DNA of 57,710 bases from Fibrobacterota bacterium (GTDB lineage Bacteria > Fibrobacterota > Fibrobacteria > UBA11236). Every line of letters begins with the position of its first letter. Position 1 is the stretch's first letter. The stretch is taken from positions 1 through 57,710 of the forward strand of contig JAEKLQ010000068.1 in the NCBI GenBank assembly GCA_019509785.1, read 5' to 3'. Position numbers and translations under genes: made by a program. Of this stretch, positions 17,913 through 26,651 are shown piece after piece. The notes beneath the pieces were generated by a model. The model did no database searches. It had not been told where the DNA came from and was given only the letters and a program-made list of their open reading frames with translations.

Positions 17913-18712
17913 TTGCCGCCTCGTTTGGCCAGCGCGCCCCGCTTGGCGGCGCCCGTGGTTTCGTTGCAAGTGGGATCATTGCCATCCAGCGACGGGCAAT
18001 TGGAAAGCCCGCGGCTGGGATCCATGAAACGGTAGGTCGCGGCAGGTTGGTTGTGGCACGCGATGGCGGAACAGGAAAAATCGCGGGGCTTATAGGCGGT
18101 CGCGAGGGAATCGGGAGTGGTGACGTCGTTGGGCGCCAGGAACACGTCCACCACGCCGTTGTCATGATAGGGGCCGGTTCGCCAGGGTACGTGCTTCGAT
18201 TGCCGGGCGTAGCGGAAGATAAGGGAATCGATGTCTTGGGCCAGCGAACGGCCGCGCGTGGTATCCACGGGGAATTGGGGCAGGGGCCTCCAACCACGGT
18301 AAGTGGTCACGTGCATGGTATCCTTATCGGTATGCTGGAACACCTCGATGCCGTTGGAGTCGAACCAGGTCGTGTCGCTATGCAGGAAGGTGAAGTGCTG
18401 GATGGAATTGAAGTGGCAATCCATGCAGGTGGTGACGTTGTTGAGCTGAGGAAAGGTCAGGTTGTTCCGGTTCACGTTGGCCGAAATCAAATGGTACTGG
18501 TGGTTGACGTCGTGCAAAGGATAGGCATGACAGCTCGCGCAATCGGGTGCAGGCGGCACCGCGCCTGGCGTGCTTGCCGTGAGGGCGGCCGTATCCGGGG
18601 CCAGCTTGGGCATGGGATCGCAAGCGCATAACAAGGAGAGGGCGGCCATTGCCGCCGCCCTTCCTGCCCGTCCCCCGGTTCCCCCCGGGCCTGATCTCTT
18701 CTTTTTACGCAT
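17909..18712 (-). CDS. Multiheme cytochrome c lipoprotein (two CxxCH, one CX4CH)
   Basis: The 267-residue exported protein starts with a basic N-terminus and a hydrophobic segment ending LLCAC, giving a plausible though imperfect lipid attachment at C31. Heme sites are CASCH (58-62), CMDCH (96-100) and CSAIACH (214-220). The last is a CX4CH site as seen in Geobacter-type CxxxxCH proteins. Several extra histidines (for example HDVNHQYH) could act as distal ligands. It is the first gene of a coupled operon with DUF4266 and DUF3570, suggesting electron transfer at the outer membrane or periplasm. The upstream region holds two identical palindromes. Whether the CX4CH site carries heme is unproven. 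Confidence 0.8.
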   Translation of the reverse strand: MRKKKRSGPGGTGGRAGRAAAMAALSLLCACDPMPKLAPDTAALTASTPGAVPPAPDCASCHAYPLHDVNHQYHLISANVNRNNLTFPQLNNVTTCMDCHFNSIQHFTFLHSDTTWFDSNGIEVFQHTDKDTMHVTTYRGWRPLPQFPVDTTRGRSLAQDIDSLIFRYARQSKHVPWRTGPYHDNGVVDVFLAPNDVTTPDSLATAYKPRDFSCSAIACHNQPAATYRFMDPSRGLSNCPSLDGNDPTCNETTGAAKRGALAKRGGK

Positions 18713-18784
18713 GTCTTTTTTTCCCCGACACTGGTGAATCTACCGCGGAATCGCTTCCAACACCCTCAATCCTATCGACCCTTT

Positions 18785-18800
18785 GTACACTTTTGTGTAC
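18785..18800. promoter_or_regulatory. Operator-like palindrome, copy 1
   Basis: GTACACTTTTGTGTAC: perfect 6-bp inverted repeats around TTTT, 73 bp upstream of the cytochrome start on the minus strand. An identical copy lies 68 bp away, in the divergent promoter region shared with the TIGR02147 gene. Probably a binding site for a dimeric regulator. Confidence 0.65.
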
Positions 18801-18852
18801 GCGGATAATCCCGCTTTCATTGATCCCGAAGCCCACTAGGCTGTCCCGGCCC

Positions 18853-18868
18853 GTACACTTTTGTGTAC
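18853..18868. promoter_or_regulatory. Operator-like palindrome, copy 2
   Basis: Second exact copy of the 16-bp GTACAC-TTTT-GTGTAC palindrome, 69 bp before the TIGR02147 start. The 68-bp start-to-start distance is about 6.5 helical turns. Confidence 0.65.
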
Positions 18869-18937
18869 AGGAACGTCGCGATGCCGATACATGGGACTGC
18901 GAACGGATGTTATTCTTGTTAAGGCTGGAGGTGGCCC

Positions 18938-19813
18938 CTGAATTCCGTTAACGCTAAGGATAACGCGAAGCAATCCCTTAAGGGGACGGGAGGTTTACCC
19001 GACCTCCTGAATTACACCAACTACCGCCAATTCCTGAAAGACTATTACCTCGCCCGCAAGCAAGCGGACCCGAGGTTTTCCCTGCGTTCCCTCGCGATGG
19101 CGGCCCGCTTCCCCAGCCATGGCTTGTTGCAGTACCTGATGGACGGCGAACGTAACCTGAGCAAGAAGACCTTGGTCAAATTGTCCTTGGCCCTCGGTTT
19201 GGATAAGGAACGGACCCAGTATTTCGAGAACCTGGTATTCTTCAACCAAGCGAAAACCTTGGAGGAAAAAGGCTTCTTTTACGACAAACTGGTCCGCTCA
19301 AACGGGAAGTCCACTTTCAAGAAGCTGGATTCCTCGCAACTGCAAGCCTTCCGCCGTTGGTATACTATCGCTATACGGGAGATGTTGAACCTGGAGGGTT
19401 TCCGGGGGAACGCCGCCTGGATTACCGGGCGACTGCTTCCTCCCGTCCAGACCTACGAATCGGAAGAAGCCTTGGCCTTGTTGCTGGAAACCGGACTGAT
19501 CAAGAAGACCGCGAACGGGTATAAAGCGGCTGATCCTGACATCACCACCGAGGACGAGGTGAAATCCTTCCTCGTCAAGAACTACCATGCCCAAATGATC
19601 CGCCTGGCCGGTTGGGCCCAGGACGAGGTGGCCGTGGCCGAGCGGGACGTTTCCTCGGTCACTTTCGCGATCAAGGAATCGGAGTTGCCGGCACTTAAGA
19701 AGCAATTGCAATTGATGCGTAAAGAGCTGCGCGCCTTCGCGGCCGAGCCCGGCACGGCGGATCGCATCGTACAGGTGAACATGCAGATGTTCCCTTTGAC
19801 CAAGGCGAAGTAG
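18938..19813 (+). CDS. TIGR02147 family protein (Fibrobacter paralogous family)
   Basis: Probably a cytoplasmic regulator. The family is greatly expanded in Fibrobacter, and its N-terminus resembles a helix-turn-helix/DUF4423-type module. Diagnostic text here is LLNYTNYRQFLKDYY, then LRSLAMAARFPSHGLLQYLMDGERNLS. An ATG exists at 19097, but it lies well inside this conserved region. Reading upstream, the frame is open to a TAA at 18920-18922. The best start is CTG 18938, with GGAGG six bases upstream, giving 291 residues. The gene is followed after one base by a lipoprotein gene, the usual arrangement in Fibrobacter. It is divergent from the cytochrome operon, so it may control that operon and itself. 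Confidence 0.85.
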   Translation: MNSVNAKDNAKQSLKGTGGLPDLLNYTNYRQFLKDYYLARKQADPRFSLRSLAMAARFPSHGLLQYLMDGERNLSKKTLVKLSLALGLDKERTQYFENLVFFNQAKTLEEKGFFYDKLVRSNGKSTFKKLDSSQLQAFRRWYTIAIREMLNLEGFRGNAAWITGRLLPPVQTYESEEALALLLETGLIKKTANGYKAADPDITTEDEVKSFLVKNYHAQMIRLAGWAQDEVAVAERDVSSVTFAIKESELPALKKQLQLMRKELRAFAAEPGTADRIVQVNMQMFPLTKAK

Positions 19814-19814
19814 C

Positions 19815-20579
19815 ATGCGTTTTCCGGGGATCTTATTGGCCGCCGCCATTTTCGGCGGTTGCTTTACCGAAGTCGGCAATGCGGGCGATGACCGTTTGTT
19901 GGAAGCCCAATTCAGCGTCGACTACTCGCAGCCCGTGAAAGCCCAACCGAAACGGGCCGCCTATACGGCGCCCATCCAGACGGCTACCATCCTGCGTTTC
20001 TACTTGGGCGTGCGCGAGGCCGAGTTCCAGCTGTTCGATTCCGCCACCAACCAGCGGGCGGAATACCATTTATGGAAGGAAGATACGGCCGTTTTACCCG
20101 TGGACTTCACCGGGCATGATCCGGCCGCGTCCTTGCCCGATCAAAAGGTGAGCGGAATCGATCCTTTATCCATGAAGCTGGAATGCGTTCTTCCCGTGCC
20201 CAAGACCTTGAGCTCGACGACCTTGAACTTCGGAACCTTTACCGATCCCGGGTATATCAAAGGCGTGATGTGGGATGGCCGCGATTCCACGGCTTTCCTT
20301 TTCGCATTGCCGTCGGGAAGCGAACTTTCCCTGGCCTACCCGAAATCCATCATTGAAACCTGGTACAGCAGCACGCACTACCGTTGCCAGTTCATCTTTT
20401 ACGCGAACAAATGGATCGCCGCGGCCGACTTGTCCGCCGCGGAGGAAACTCCGGACGTGACCGGACGGAAGGTGATCCTATTGGACGCCAGCCACAATGC
20501 GGCGGCATTCGCCGCGCTCACGACGGCCTTTTCCACCTCTTTCAACGCCCCCAACGTGTATTTGGAGACGCATCCCTAA
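19815..20579 (+). CDS. Fibrobacter-type lipoprotein (CFTEVGN)
   Basis: A 254-residue surface or periplasmic lipoprotein. The signal peptide ends GGC and the mature protein begins CFTEVGN, a motif typical of Fibrobacter lipoproteins encoded beside TIGR02147 genes. The rest is predicted mostly beta (for example ILRFYLGVREAEFQLFDS and KLECVLPVPKTLSSTTLNFG). It starts one base after the regulator stop, so the two are cotranscribed, and converges on the Gx-transporter gene with a 5-bp gap. Function unknown; the pairing suggests a regulator-sensor or regulator-effector unit (inference). Confidence 0.8.
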   Translation: MRFPGILLAAAIFGGCFTEVGNAGDDRLLEAQFSVDYSQPVKAQPKRAAYTAPIQTATILRFYLGVREAEFQLFDSATNQRAEYHLWKEDTAVLPVDFTGHDPAASLPDQKVSGIDPLSMKLECVLPVPKTLSSTTLNFGTFTDPGYIKGVMWDGRDSTAFLFALPSGSELSLAYPKSIIETWYSSTHYRCQFIFYANKWIAAADLSAAEETPDVTGRKVILLDASHNAAAFAALTTAFSTSFNAPNVYLETHP

Positions 20580-20584
20580 GCGGG

Positions 20585-21703
20585 CTAAGCGTTTTCCGAG
20601 GCCGCGGCCGCCGCCTCGAGCTTACGGCGCCAAGCCGTAAAGGCAGGGGCCAACACCCCATGCCTTTTCCCCGCCATGAGCCCCCGGATCAATTCGCGTC
20701 CGAATTGCAGGCTGGGCCCGAAGACCCCCGCGAGCAAGGGCAGGCATAAGAGGAAGCCGCGCAGATAAGGCGATCGCGAGCGCGCGGCCCATTGCCAGGG
20801 GAACCGCGGCGCGGCCCAACGTCCCAACAGCATCAGGTTGGCGAGGCGCAACGCGTAAAGCGCGAATGCGGATGCGCCTTCGCGGGTAATCGGCCCCCAT
20901 ATGTATGCTCCCGGCGTATGGAACAGGTGCAGCCATAGGAGGTAGAAGAAAAACGGCCAGGCTTGCATGAGTACGGCGAAACGGCCCGGCGCCATGGGCA
21001 GCAAAACCACCAGGAATATTGCTTGGGCGGCGGGCCAGGGAACCATGAAGACGGCGGCCATGGCAGCCAGCGCCCCCAGGAAGGGGAGGAGAGGGGCCGG
21101 CGAAAGCGGCGCGGATCGTAATCCGCCGGCGGAGGGCGAGTGGCCCAGCAAATCATTCAGCTCGGCTTCGGAAAAGCGGATCAGGAAGGCTACCCCGGCG
21201 CCGGAAAGCAGGGACCAGGCCAGGATGGGCCCGGTCTGGAAGTAGAAACCCGCATGCCGGATCAGGGCCAAGTTGACCAAAGCGAGTTGGGTCACGTTGA
21301 AGGCCGAAGCCAGGGCCACGCTGGCCCCGAGGATGCCGATCAGCTTTTGGCGATGGCCCCAGGCAACGGCGGGGCCCAAGGTCAACAAGGTGGCGCAACC
21401 CGCCCCGGTCCCGATCAGGAAGGACGTGAGAGGCTGGCCTCCGTATAAAAGGGCGATGGCGTTGCGCGCCAGGAACAGGGCGCAAGCGGCTTCCGCGCCG
21501 AAGGAGAGCAGGAAGGGAAGGATGACCACGTAGGAAAGCCCCATGCGCATCCAGGGAAACAGGGGCAGCCGGGGGACCAGATTCTCCATGATCTGAAGGC
21601 TGGCGGCGATCAGCAAGGCCAGGGCGAAGGTTTCCGGCGCGGGACGGCCGGGCGCGGCCCCGCTTAACGCCACGGGGTGGTTGGGTTCAGTAGGTGACGG
21701 CAT
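20585..21703 (-). CDS. Gx transporter family membrane protein, probably fused to an EcfT-like domain
   Basis: 372 residues with about ten hydrophobic segments. The N-terminal half (LLIASLQIMENLVPRLP-like start, then ALFLARNAIALLYGGQPLTS) matches the Gx transporter/heptaprenyl diphosphate synthase component I family. The C-terminal half (FFFYLLWLHLFHTPGAYIW, then RLANLMLLGRWAAP) resembles an EcfT/CbiQ energy-coupling transmembrane domain, but the match is by eye. The ATG at 21703 overlaps the NusG-II gene by 17 bp; further upstream this frame is only a shadow of that gene. Such pairs are often near flavin or quinone redox genes. Substrate unknown. Confidence 0.75.
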   Translation of the reverse strand: MPSPTEPNHPVALSGAAPGRPAPETFALALLIAASLQIMENLVPRLPLFPWMRMGLSYVVILPFLLSFGAEAACALFLARNAIALLYGGQPLTSFLIGTGAGCATLLTLGPAVAWGHRQKLIGILGASVALASAFNVTQLALVNLALIRHAGFYFQTGPILAWSLLSGAGVAFLIRFSEAELNDLLGHSPSAGGLRSAPLSPAPLLPFLGALAAMAAVFMVPWPAAQAIFLVVLLPMAPGRFAVLMQAWPFFFYLLWLHLFHTPGAYIWGPITREGASAFALYALRLANLMLLGRWAAPRFPWQWAARSRSPYLRGFLLCLPLLAGVFGPSLQFGRELIRGLMAGKRHGVLAPAFTAWRRKLEAAAAASENA

Positions 21704-22079
21704 CGATGGATTTTTCGCGAGGGTCCCCCGGCCCGCCTTCGAGGAGGACGAGCAGGCGCGCGGGCATGCAGATGAGCTCCGCATGGGAGCGGCGTACGGA
21801 ACCTTGGTGGACGCATAGCTGATTGGGGCAAGGGGAATGGAAGACGCGCGCCGAGCCCGCGCCGATCTCCAGGGTAACCGGGCCGATACGCGTGGGCACA
21901 TCGATGCGCCGGACGGCGCCGCCGAGATCGTACCAGCCGTAGCGGGCATCGCCCACGAATACCACCGCCTTACCGGCCGCCGAAAAGCGGAACGCCAGGA
22001 ATCCCCATAGGGCCGCTGCCGCGATGACGCCGAGGATGATCGCGTCCAAGGGACGGAAAAAATCGCGGGAGCCCTGCAC
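21687..22079 (-). CDS. NusG domain II-containing exported protein
   Basis: A 130-residue protein with one N-terminal transmembrane or signal helix (about 12-32) and a NusG-II-type beta domain. The family signature is clear: HSPCPNQLCVHQG followed by ICMPARLLVLL. This family is regularly encoded next to Gx transporter proteins, as here (17-bp overlap). It is unrelated to NusG function in transcription. The cysteines C84-x4-C89 and C106 (approximate numbering) may be redox active or bind metal (inference). Confidence 0.85.
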   Translation of the reverse strand: MQGSRDFFRPLDAIILGVIAAAALWGFLAFRFSAAGKAVVFVGDARYGWYDLGGAVRRIDVPTRIGPVTLEIGAGSARVFHSPCPNQLCVHQGSVRRSHAELICMPARLLVLLEGGPGDPREKSIDAVTY

Positions 22080-22105
22080 GGGAACAATTTAGCACGTTAG
22101 GCGCG

Positions 22106-22486
22106 CTACACCGGAGGTTTCGGACGCATCCATGCGTCCAGGCGCGCGGAAACCTTGCTCGCGACTTGGCTCCGGAACCGCGCTTCGAAAGTCATGGGCA
22201 ACCCTTCCCCCTCCATGGCGGACGCCCAATGGCGCAACCGGGTCCGGGCGCAGGCCGCGAAATCCCGACGCAGCCCGCCCATGGCCGCGAACTCACGATC
22301 CCACGACTCCGCGATGCGCGCGGCCACGTCTTCGGGATCCGAAAGGCGGGGGAAGCCGGGATGGGGTCCGTCATCCGATCTGGGGAGGGCTTGGTTCCTC
22401 CGGCTGGCATCGGCCGGGTCATGCGGGCCCTGGCGGGGGTGGAAACCGACCCGGGTGGAAATCGACCGGAGGGTGAACTTTTCCAT
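22106..22486 (-). CDS. Small hypothetical protein
   Basis: An unrecognised 126-residue frame ending 27 bp before the NusG-II gene on the same strand. The C-terminal half (PEDVAARIAESWDREFAAM, then FRSQVASKVSARLDAWM) looks like real amphipathic helix and uses the GC-rich codons of the neighbours. The N-terminal half is rich in Pro and Arg and less convincing, and no clear ribosome-binding site precedes the ATG, so the start may lie downstream. It could be the first gene of the NusG-II/Gx operon. Confidence 0.5.
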   Translation of the reverse strand: MEKFTLRSISTRVGFHPRQGPHDPADASRRNQALPRSDDGPHPGFPRLSDPEDVAARIAESWDREFAAMGGLRRDFAACARTRLRHWASAMEGEGLPMTFEARFRSQVASKVSARLDAWMRPKPPV

Positions 22487-22646
22487 GGCAATCGCTTAGT
22501 GCCGGGGTGCGGGTCCGGCTGGCTCGTATCCGCTAAGGCGCGGCTCCTTGATCCATTTTATCCGTCCCTGGGGGCGGAGTCAAAGATCCGGGAGGCGATA
22601 ACACAGAAGTTACGGGACCGTGACAGAGAGGGGCAAATGCGTCGGG

Positions 22647-22672
22647 AAAACGGGCGGGGCAGCGCCCCCGCC
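22647..22672 (-). terminator. Rho-independent terminator of the aconitase gene
   Basis: GGCGGGG/CCCCGCC stem of 7 bp with a 6-nt loop (22653-22672), followed on the minus strand by TTTT (22650-22647). It lies 15 bp past the aconitase stop codon. Confidence 0.75.
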
Positions 22673-22686
22673 TACGTCATGGGGCC

Positions 22687-24951
22687 CTAGCTCATCAGGT
22701 TCAAGGCGCTGCCCGCCTTGAACCAGGCGATCTGCTCGGGATTGAAGGTATGCGTCACTTCGAAGTCCTCGCGGGTCCCGTCGCTGTGGGCCAAGGTGAC
22801 CTTCAGGTTCTTGCCGGGGGCGAATGCGGTAAGCCCGGTGATGCTGACGCGATCGTCCTCGCGTACCTTATCGTAGTCGGCGGGGTTGGCGAACTTCAGC
22901 GGCAGCAGCCCTTGCTTCTTCAGGTTGGTCTCGTGGATGCGGGCCATGCTCTTGGCGATCACGGCCTTGCAGCCGAGAAAGCGCGGCGACATGGCGGCAT
23001 GCTCGCGCGAGCTGCCTTCGCCGTAATTCTCCTCCCCGAAAATGACCCAGCCTTTGCCTTCCGCCTTGTAATCGCGGGCGATTTGCGCGTAGGTCTTGCC
23101 CGTTACGCCGGTCAGCACGTTGCGGCCCTTACCGATGCCGTCCGCTCCCGCGTTCGGCGTGGCGAAGGCATTGGTCGCGCCCAACAACATGTTGTCCGAG
23201 ATCTTGTCCAGGTGCCCGCGGAACTTGAGCCACTTGCCGGCGGGCGAGATATGATCGGTGGTGCACTTGCCGGCCGCCTTGGCCAGCACCAGAACGCCCT
23301 CGATATCCTTGCCGTCCCAAGCCTTGAAAGGCTCCAGGAGCTGGAGACGCTGGCTATCCGGCGCCACCTTGACTTCGACGGCCGCGCCGTCCTGGGCGGG
23401 GGGCACGAAGCCGCCGTCGTTGAAGGCGTAGCCGTTCTTCGGGAGCGCATCGGCCTGGGGGGGCTGGAGCTTGTAGGCCGAGCCGTCCGGGGCGGAGAGC
23501 GTATCCGTCAGGGGGTTGAACTTGATGGTGCCCGCCAAGGCCATCGCGGTCACGAGCTCGGGCGAACCGATGAAGGAAAGCGTGGCGTTGTTGCCGTCGT
23601 TGCGGCCGCGGAAATTGCGGTTGAAAGAGGTGATGATGGAATTGGGCACGCCGTCCGCGAGATCCTTGCGCTGCCATTGCCCGATGCAAGGGCCGCAGGC
23701 GTTAGCCATCACGACGGCGCCCATCTGATCCAGGGTGGCCAGGTAACCGTCGCGTTTCGTGGTATCGAACACCTGTTCCGAGCCGGGGCTTACGAAGAAT
23801 TGCGAGGCGGCCTTGGCGCCCTTGGAAAGGGCCTGCTTAGCGACGAAGGCTGCGCGGCCCACGTCCTCGTAGCTGGAGTTGGTGCAGGATCCGATCAGGG
23901 CCGCGGAGAGGCGCTCGGGATACTTCTCCTTTTCGATCTCTTCCTTGAACTTGGAGATGGGACGGGCCTTGTCCGGGCTATGCGGCCCGACCACGTAAGG
24001 CTCCAGCTTGTCCAAATCGATCTCGATCACCTCGTCGTAAAAGGCTTGCGGGTTGGCCATGACCTCGGGATCGGGATTGAGGAAGGCCTTGTACTTGTCC
24101 GCAAGATCGGCGACGTCGGCGCGGCGGGTGGCGCTCAAGTAGGCGCCCATGGCGGCATGGTAGGGGAAAAGCGAACAGGTGGCGCCCAGCTCGGCCCCCA
24201 TGTTGGTCACCGTGGCTTGGGCCGTGCAGGACAAGCTTTCCACGCCCTTGCCGAAGTACTCGATGATCTTATTGGTCCCGCCCTTTACCGTGAGGATCTC
24301 GAGCAGCTTAAGGATGATGTCCTTGCCCGACGTCCAGCCGTTGAGCTTGCCTTTCAAGTGGACGCCCGTAACCTTGGGATAGAGCACTTCCCAAGGCATC
24401 CCCACCATCACGTCAACGGCATCGGAGCCGCCCACGCCCACCGCCATCATGCCGAGGCCGCCGGCGTTGGGGGTGTGGCTGTCGGTGCCGATCATCATGC
24501 CGCCGGGGAAGGCGTAATTCTCGAGTACGACCTGGTGGATGATGCCGGAGCCTGGCTTCCAGAAACCCATGCCGTATTTCCGGGCCGCGGAACTGAGGAA
24601 GTCGAAGACCTCCTTGTTGTCATGGTTGGCGATCTCGACGTCGCGGGTGGCGCCGTCGCGGGCGATGATGAGGTGATCGCAATGCACCGTGGTGGGGACC
24701 GCCACCTTGGGCCGGCGCGCTTGCATGAACTGGAGGATGGCCATCTGCGCGGTGGCGTCCTGCATGGCCACGCGGTCGGGGCGCAGCAGCGCGAAGGACT
24801 TGCCGCGTTCCATCTTGGGCTGGTTCGTATCGTGCAGGTGCGACCAGATGATTTTTTCGGCTAGGGTGAGGGGCTTGCCCAGGGTCTTGCGCGCGTACGC
24901 GTGCTTCGCGTCCAGCCCGGCGTAAATCGCTGCGATGTCAATGCCTTCCAT
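22687..24951 (-). CDS. Aconitate hydratase (mitochondrial type)
   Basis: TCA-cycle isomerisation of citrate to isocitrate through a [4Fe-4S] cluster. The start at 24951 has a GAGGA site about 8 nt upstream and gives 754 residues; the open frame extends upstream to 25128 without family similarity. Cluster ligands are C356 (GSCTNSS) and C419/C422 (ACGPCIGQW), almost the numbering of mitochondrial aconitase. [10 protein letters not shown] and [13 protein letters not shown] are also conserved. The length and cysteine spacing fit the eukaryotic-mitochondrial/Bacteroidota-type enzyme rather than AcnA (about 890) or AcnB. Its own terminator follows. Divergent from the beta-helix gene at 25175. Confidence 0.95.
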   Translation of the reverse strand: MEGIDIAAIYAGLDAKHAYARKTLGKPLTLAEKIIWSHLHDTNQPKMERGKSFALLRPDRVAMQDATAQMAILQFMQARRPKVAVPTTVHCDHLIIARDGATRDVEIANHDNKEVFDFLSSAARKYGMGFWKPGSGIIHQVVLENYAFPGGMMIGTDSHTPNAGGLGMMAVGVGGSDAVDVMVGMPWEVLYPKVTGVHLKGKLNGWTSGKDIILKLLEILTVKGGTNKIIEYFGKGVESLSCTAQATVTNMGAELGATCSLFPYHAAMGAYLSATRRADVADLADKYKAFLNPDPEVMANPQAFYDEVIEIDLDKLEPYVVGPHSPDKARPISKFKEEIEKEKYPERLSAALIGSCTNSSYEDVGRAAFVAKQALSKGAKAASQFFVSPGSEQVFDTTKRDGYLATLDQMGAVVMANACGPCIGQWQRKDLADGVPNSIITSFNRNFRGRNDGNNATLSFIGSPELVTAMALAGTIKFNPLTDTLSAPDGSAYKLQPPQADALPKNGYAFNDGGFVPPAQDGAAVEVKVAPDSQRLQLLEPFKAWDGKDIEGVLVLAKAAGKCTTDHISPAGKWLKFRGHLDKISDNMLLGATNAFATPNAGADGIGKGRNVLTGVTGKTYAQIARDYKAEGKGWVIFGEENYGEGSSREHAAMSPRFLGCKAVIAKSMARIHETNLKKQGLLPLKFANPADYDKVREDDRVSITGLTAFAPGKNLKVTLAHSDGTREDFEVTHTFNPEQIAWFKAGSALNLMS

Positions 24952-25174
24952 GGTCGCGTCCTCGTTGGGAGAGCCAGGCGGCGCGTTCGCCGCGGGGCGG
25001 GTACGTATGCTTGCAACATTAGAAATCGGGCCTTTACCCGGCAATTTGATGGACAAACCTCTGAATCCGTTGGCTTGAATTCCACCCAGTCCCCCGAGCC
25101 CGTGATACAAAGTCCGATCGCCGCCCATCTAAATCCAGGGCCAGGTGTCCTGGATCCAAAGCATTGGAGCCGCT

Positions 25175-26524
25175 ATGTTCCACTCCGCCTTTCTTTCCCG
25201 TGTCTCTCGCGCCGGATTGGCGCTCGCCGCCCTGTTTGCCTTCCATGGAACCGTATTCGCGAATTCCGTCACCATGCATATCCGTACCTCCCGAGGGTTG
25301 CTCTCCGCTATCAACAGTGCCAACTCCAACCCCGGGGATTACTACTACGTGTATCTCGCCCCGGGTACCTACCCGATTTACAGCCGCATCTCCCTATATC
25401 AAGGGAAGCTGCTGCTGATCGGCGATTCCATGCATCCGGAAAACGTCGTCATTACGGCGCAGCAACCGGCGGACATCAATTCCCGATTCCCCGTTATGGA
25501 CATTACCGGCACCAATGGAAGCTATCCGTTCCTGGAATTGTACGGCGTCACCATACGCGACGGTTATGCCGACAATGATATCGGCTTGGAAGGCGGAGGC
25601 GGATTGCGCGCCGTTCACGCATACGTGTACGTCTACTACAGCATCGTGCGGAAGAACCGGGGCGATCTCTGGGGCTCGGGGTTATTCGCCCAGGACGCCA
25701 CCCTCTATCTGTTTCATTCCCTGGTGGACAGCAATACCAACCTGCAAGGGACGCAATGCGGCGGCGGGAGGACGAACTCCGGAGGCGGTATCGGGGCTGT
25801 CGATGCCGACCTTACCGTCGAGTCCTCTACGGTCCGGGATAACGGGGCTTGCCGCGGAGGCGGGATCGTGGACGGCGGAGGCGGTACCTTCACCTTGGAA
25901 AATACGACCGTGAGCGGCAACAAAGGGTATGCGCGCGGCGGGGGCGTTTATCTCCAGGAAGGGAATGCGGACGTACTCTTGCGATTCAACACCATCGCCA
26001 ACAATGTCGCCGGGAGCGACAATTCCGGGGATGAATCCCATTACGGCGGAGGACTGGGAATGTCCTATTTCTCGGGAAGCCTGAAATCCTACGGGAACAT
26101 CCTCGCGGAGAACTCGGTGGCCATCCCGAATCCATCGCTGCTCTACGGATACGAGGGCCGCGATTGCTACAGCGATAATAGTTACGCATGGACCGTCGAT
26201 CAGAATACCAACATGGTTGGTATCATCGACAATTGCTCCTACTATTTCGGTTCCAGCGGATTCGGGTATATCGGATGGTCCGGGGCCCCTTACGATCCGG
26301 GATTGCAGGTATTGCTGGACAACGGAAACGACGGGTATGGCTTCACCTTGCCCACCCAGATGACCTACGCGAACAGCCATGCGATTGGCGCGTACGAGCC
26401 CGCCGGGTCGGGCCAGGATAACTGCCCCTACGACGATGAGCGGGGATTTTACCGCCCCAACGCCAATAGCTCCCCGCCCAATTGCGATATCGGGGCCATC
26501 GAACACAACGGGACCTTACCGTAA
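25175..26524 (+). CDS. Secreted right-handed beta-helix protein (choice-of-anchor Q type)
   Basis: 449 residues from the ATG at 25175 (GGAG five bases upstream). The signal peptide ends near TVFANS. The body is rich in Gly, Asn and Tyr with beta-helix rungs such as GGGGLRAVHAYVYVYYSIVRKN, ESSTVRDNG, ENTTVSGNKG and RFNTIANNV. It ends CDIGAIEHNG, the signature of choice-of-anchor Q proteins. Polymorphic-outer-membrane or pectate-lyase-like helices are the nearest folds; no catalytic residues can be named. Six or more cysteines (for example NCPYDDERG) may form disulfides. A lone gene between aconitase and the TPR protein. Confidence 0.8.
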   Translation: MFHSAFLSRVSRAGLALAALFAFHGTVFANSVTMHIRTSRGLLSAINSANSNPGDYYYVYLAPGTYPIYSRISLYQGKLLLIGDSMHPENVVITAQQPADINSRFPVMDITGTNGSYPFLELYGVTIRDGYADNDIGLEGGGGLRAVHAYVYVYYSIVRKNRGDLWGSGLFAQDATLYLFHSLVDSNTNLQGTQCGGGRTNSGGGIGAVDADLTVESSTVRDNGACRGGGIVDGGGGTFTLENTTVSGNKGYARGGGVYLQEGNADVLLRFNTIANNVAGSDNSGDESHYGGGLGMSYFSGSLKSYGNILAENSVAIPNPSLLYGYEGRDCYSDNSYAWTVDQNTNMVGIIDNCSYYFGSSGFGYIGWSGAPYDPGLQVLLDNGNDGYGFTLPTQMTYANSHAIGAYEPAGSGQDNCPYDDERGFYRPNANSSPPNCDIGAIEHNGTLP

Positions 26525-26651
26525 GGCGATCGGTTCAGGCCCACCCGGCCGAGGCATAACCGCATAGATCGATACGGGGAGTGGATCCCCGTATCGCGTC
26601 GGATGTAGAATTCCTTCGCCTGCTCATGCGATTCGCCATCTTCGGTTTGAT

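Noticed and set aside
22166-22690. Plus-strand open frame of about 174 codons between the NusG-II and aconitase genes
   Set aside because: Low-complexity, Arg/Gly-rich translation, and it runs through the terminator hairpin at 22653-22672.
22750-24864. Long plus-strand open frame of about 704 codons
   Set aside because: Antisense to aconitase, whose motifs and length are unambiguous; the translation is biased to Gly, Val, His and Arg.
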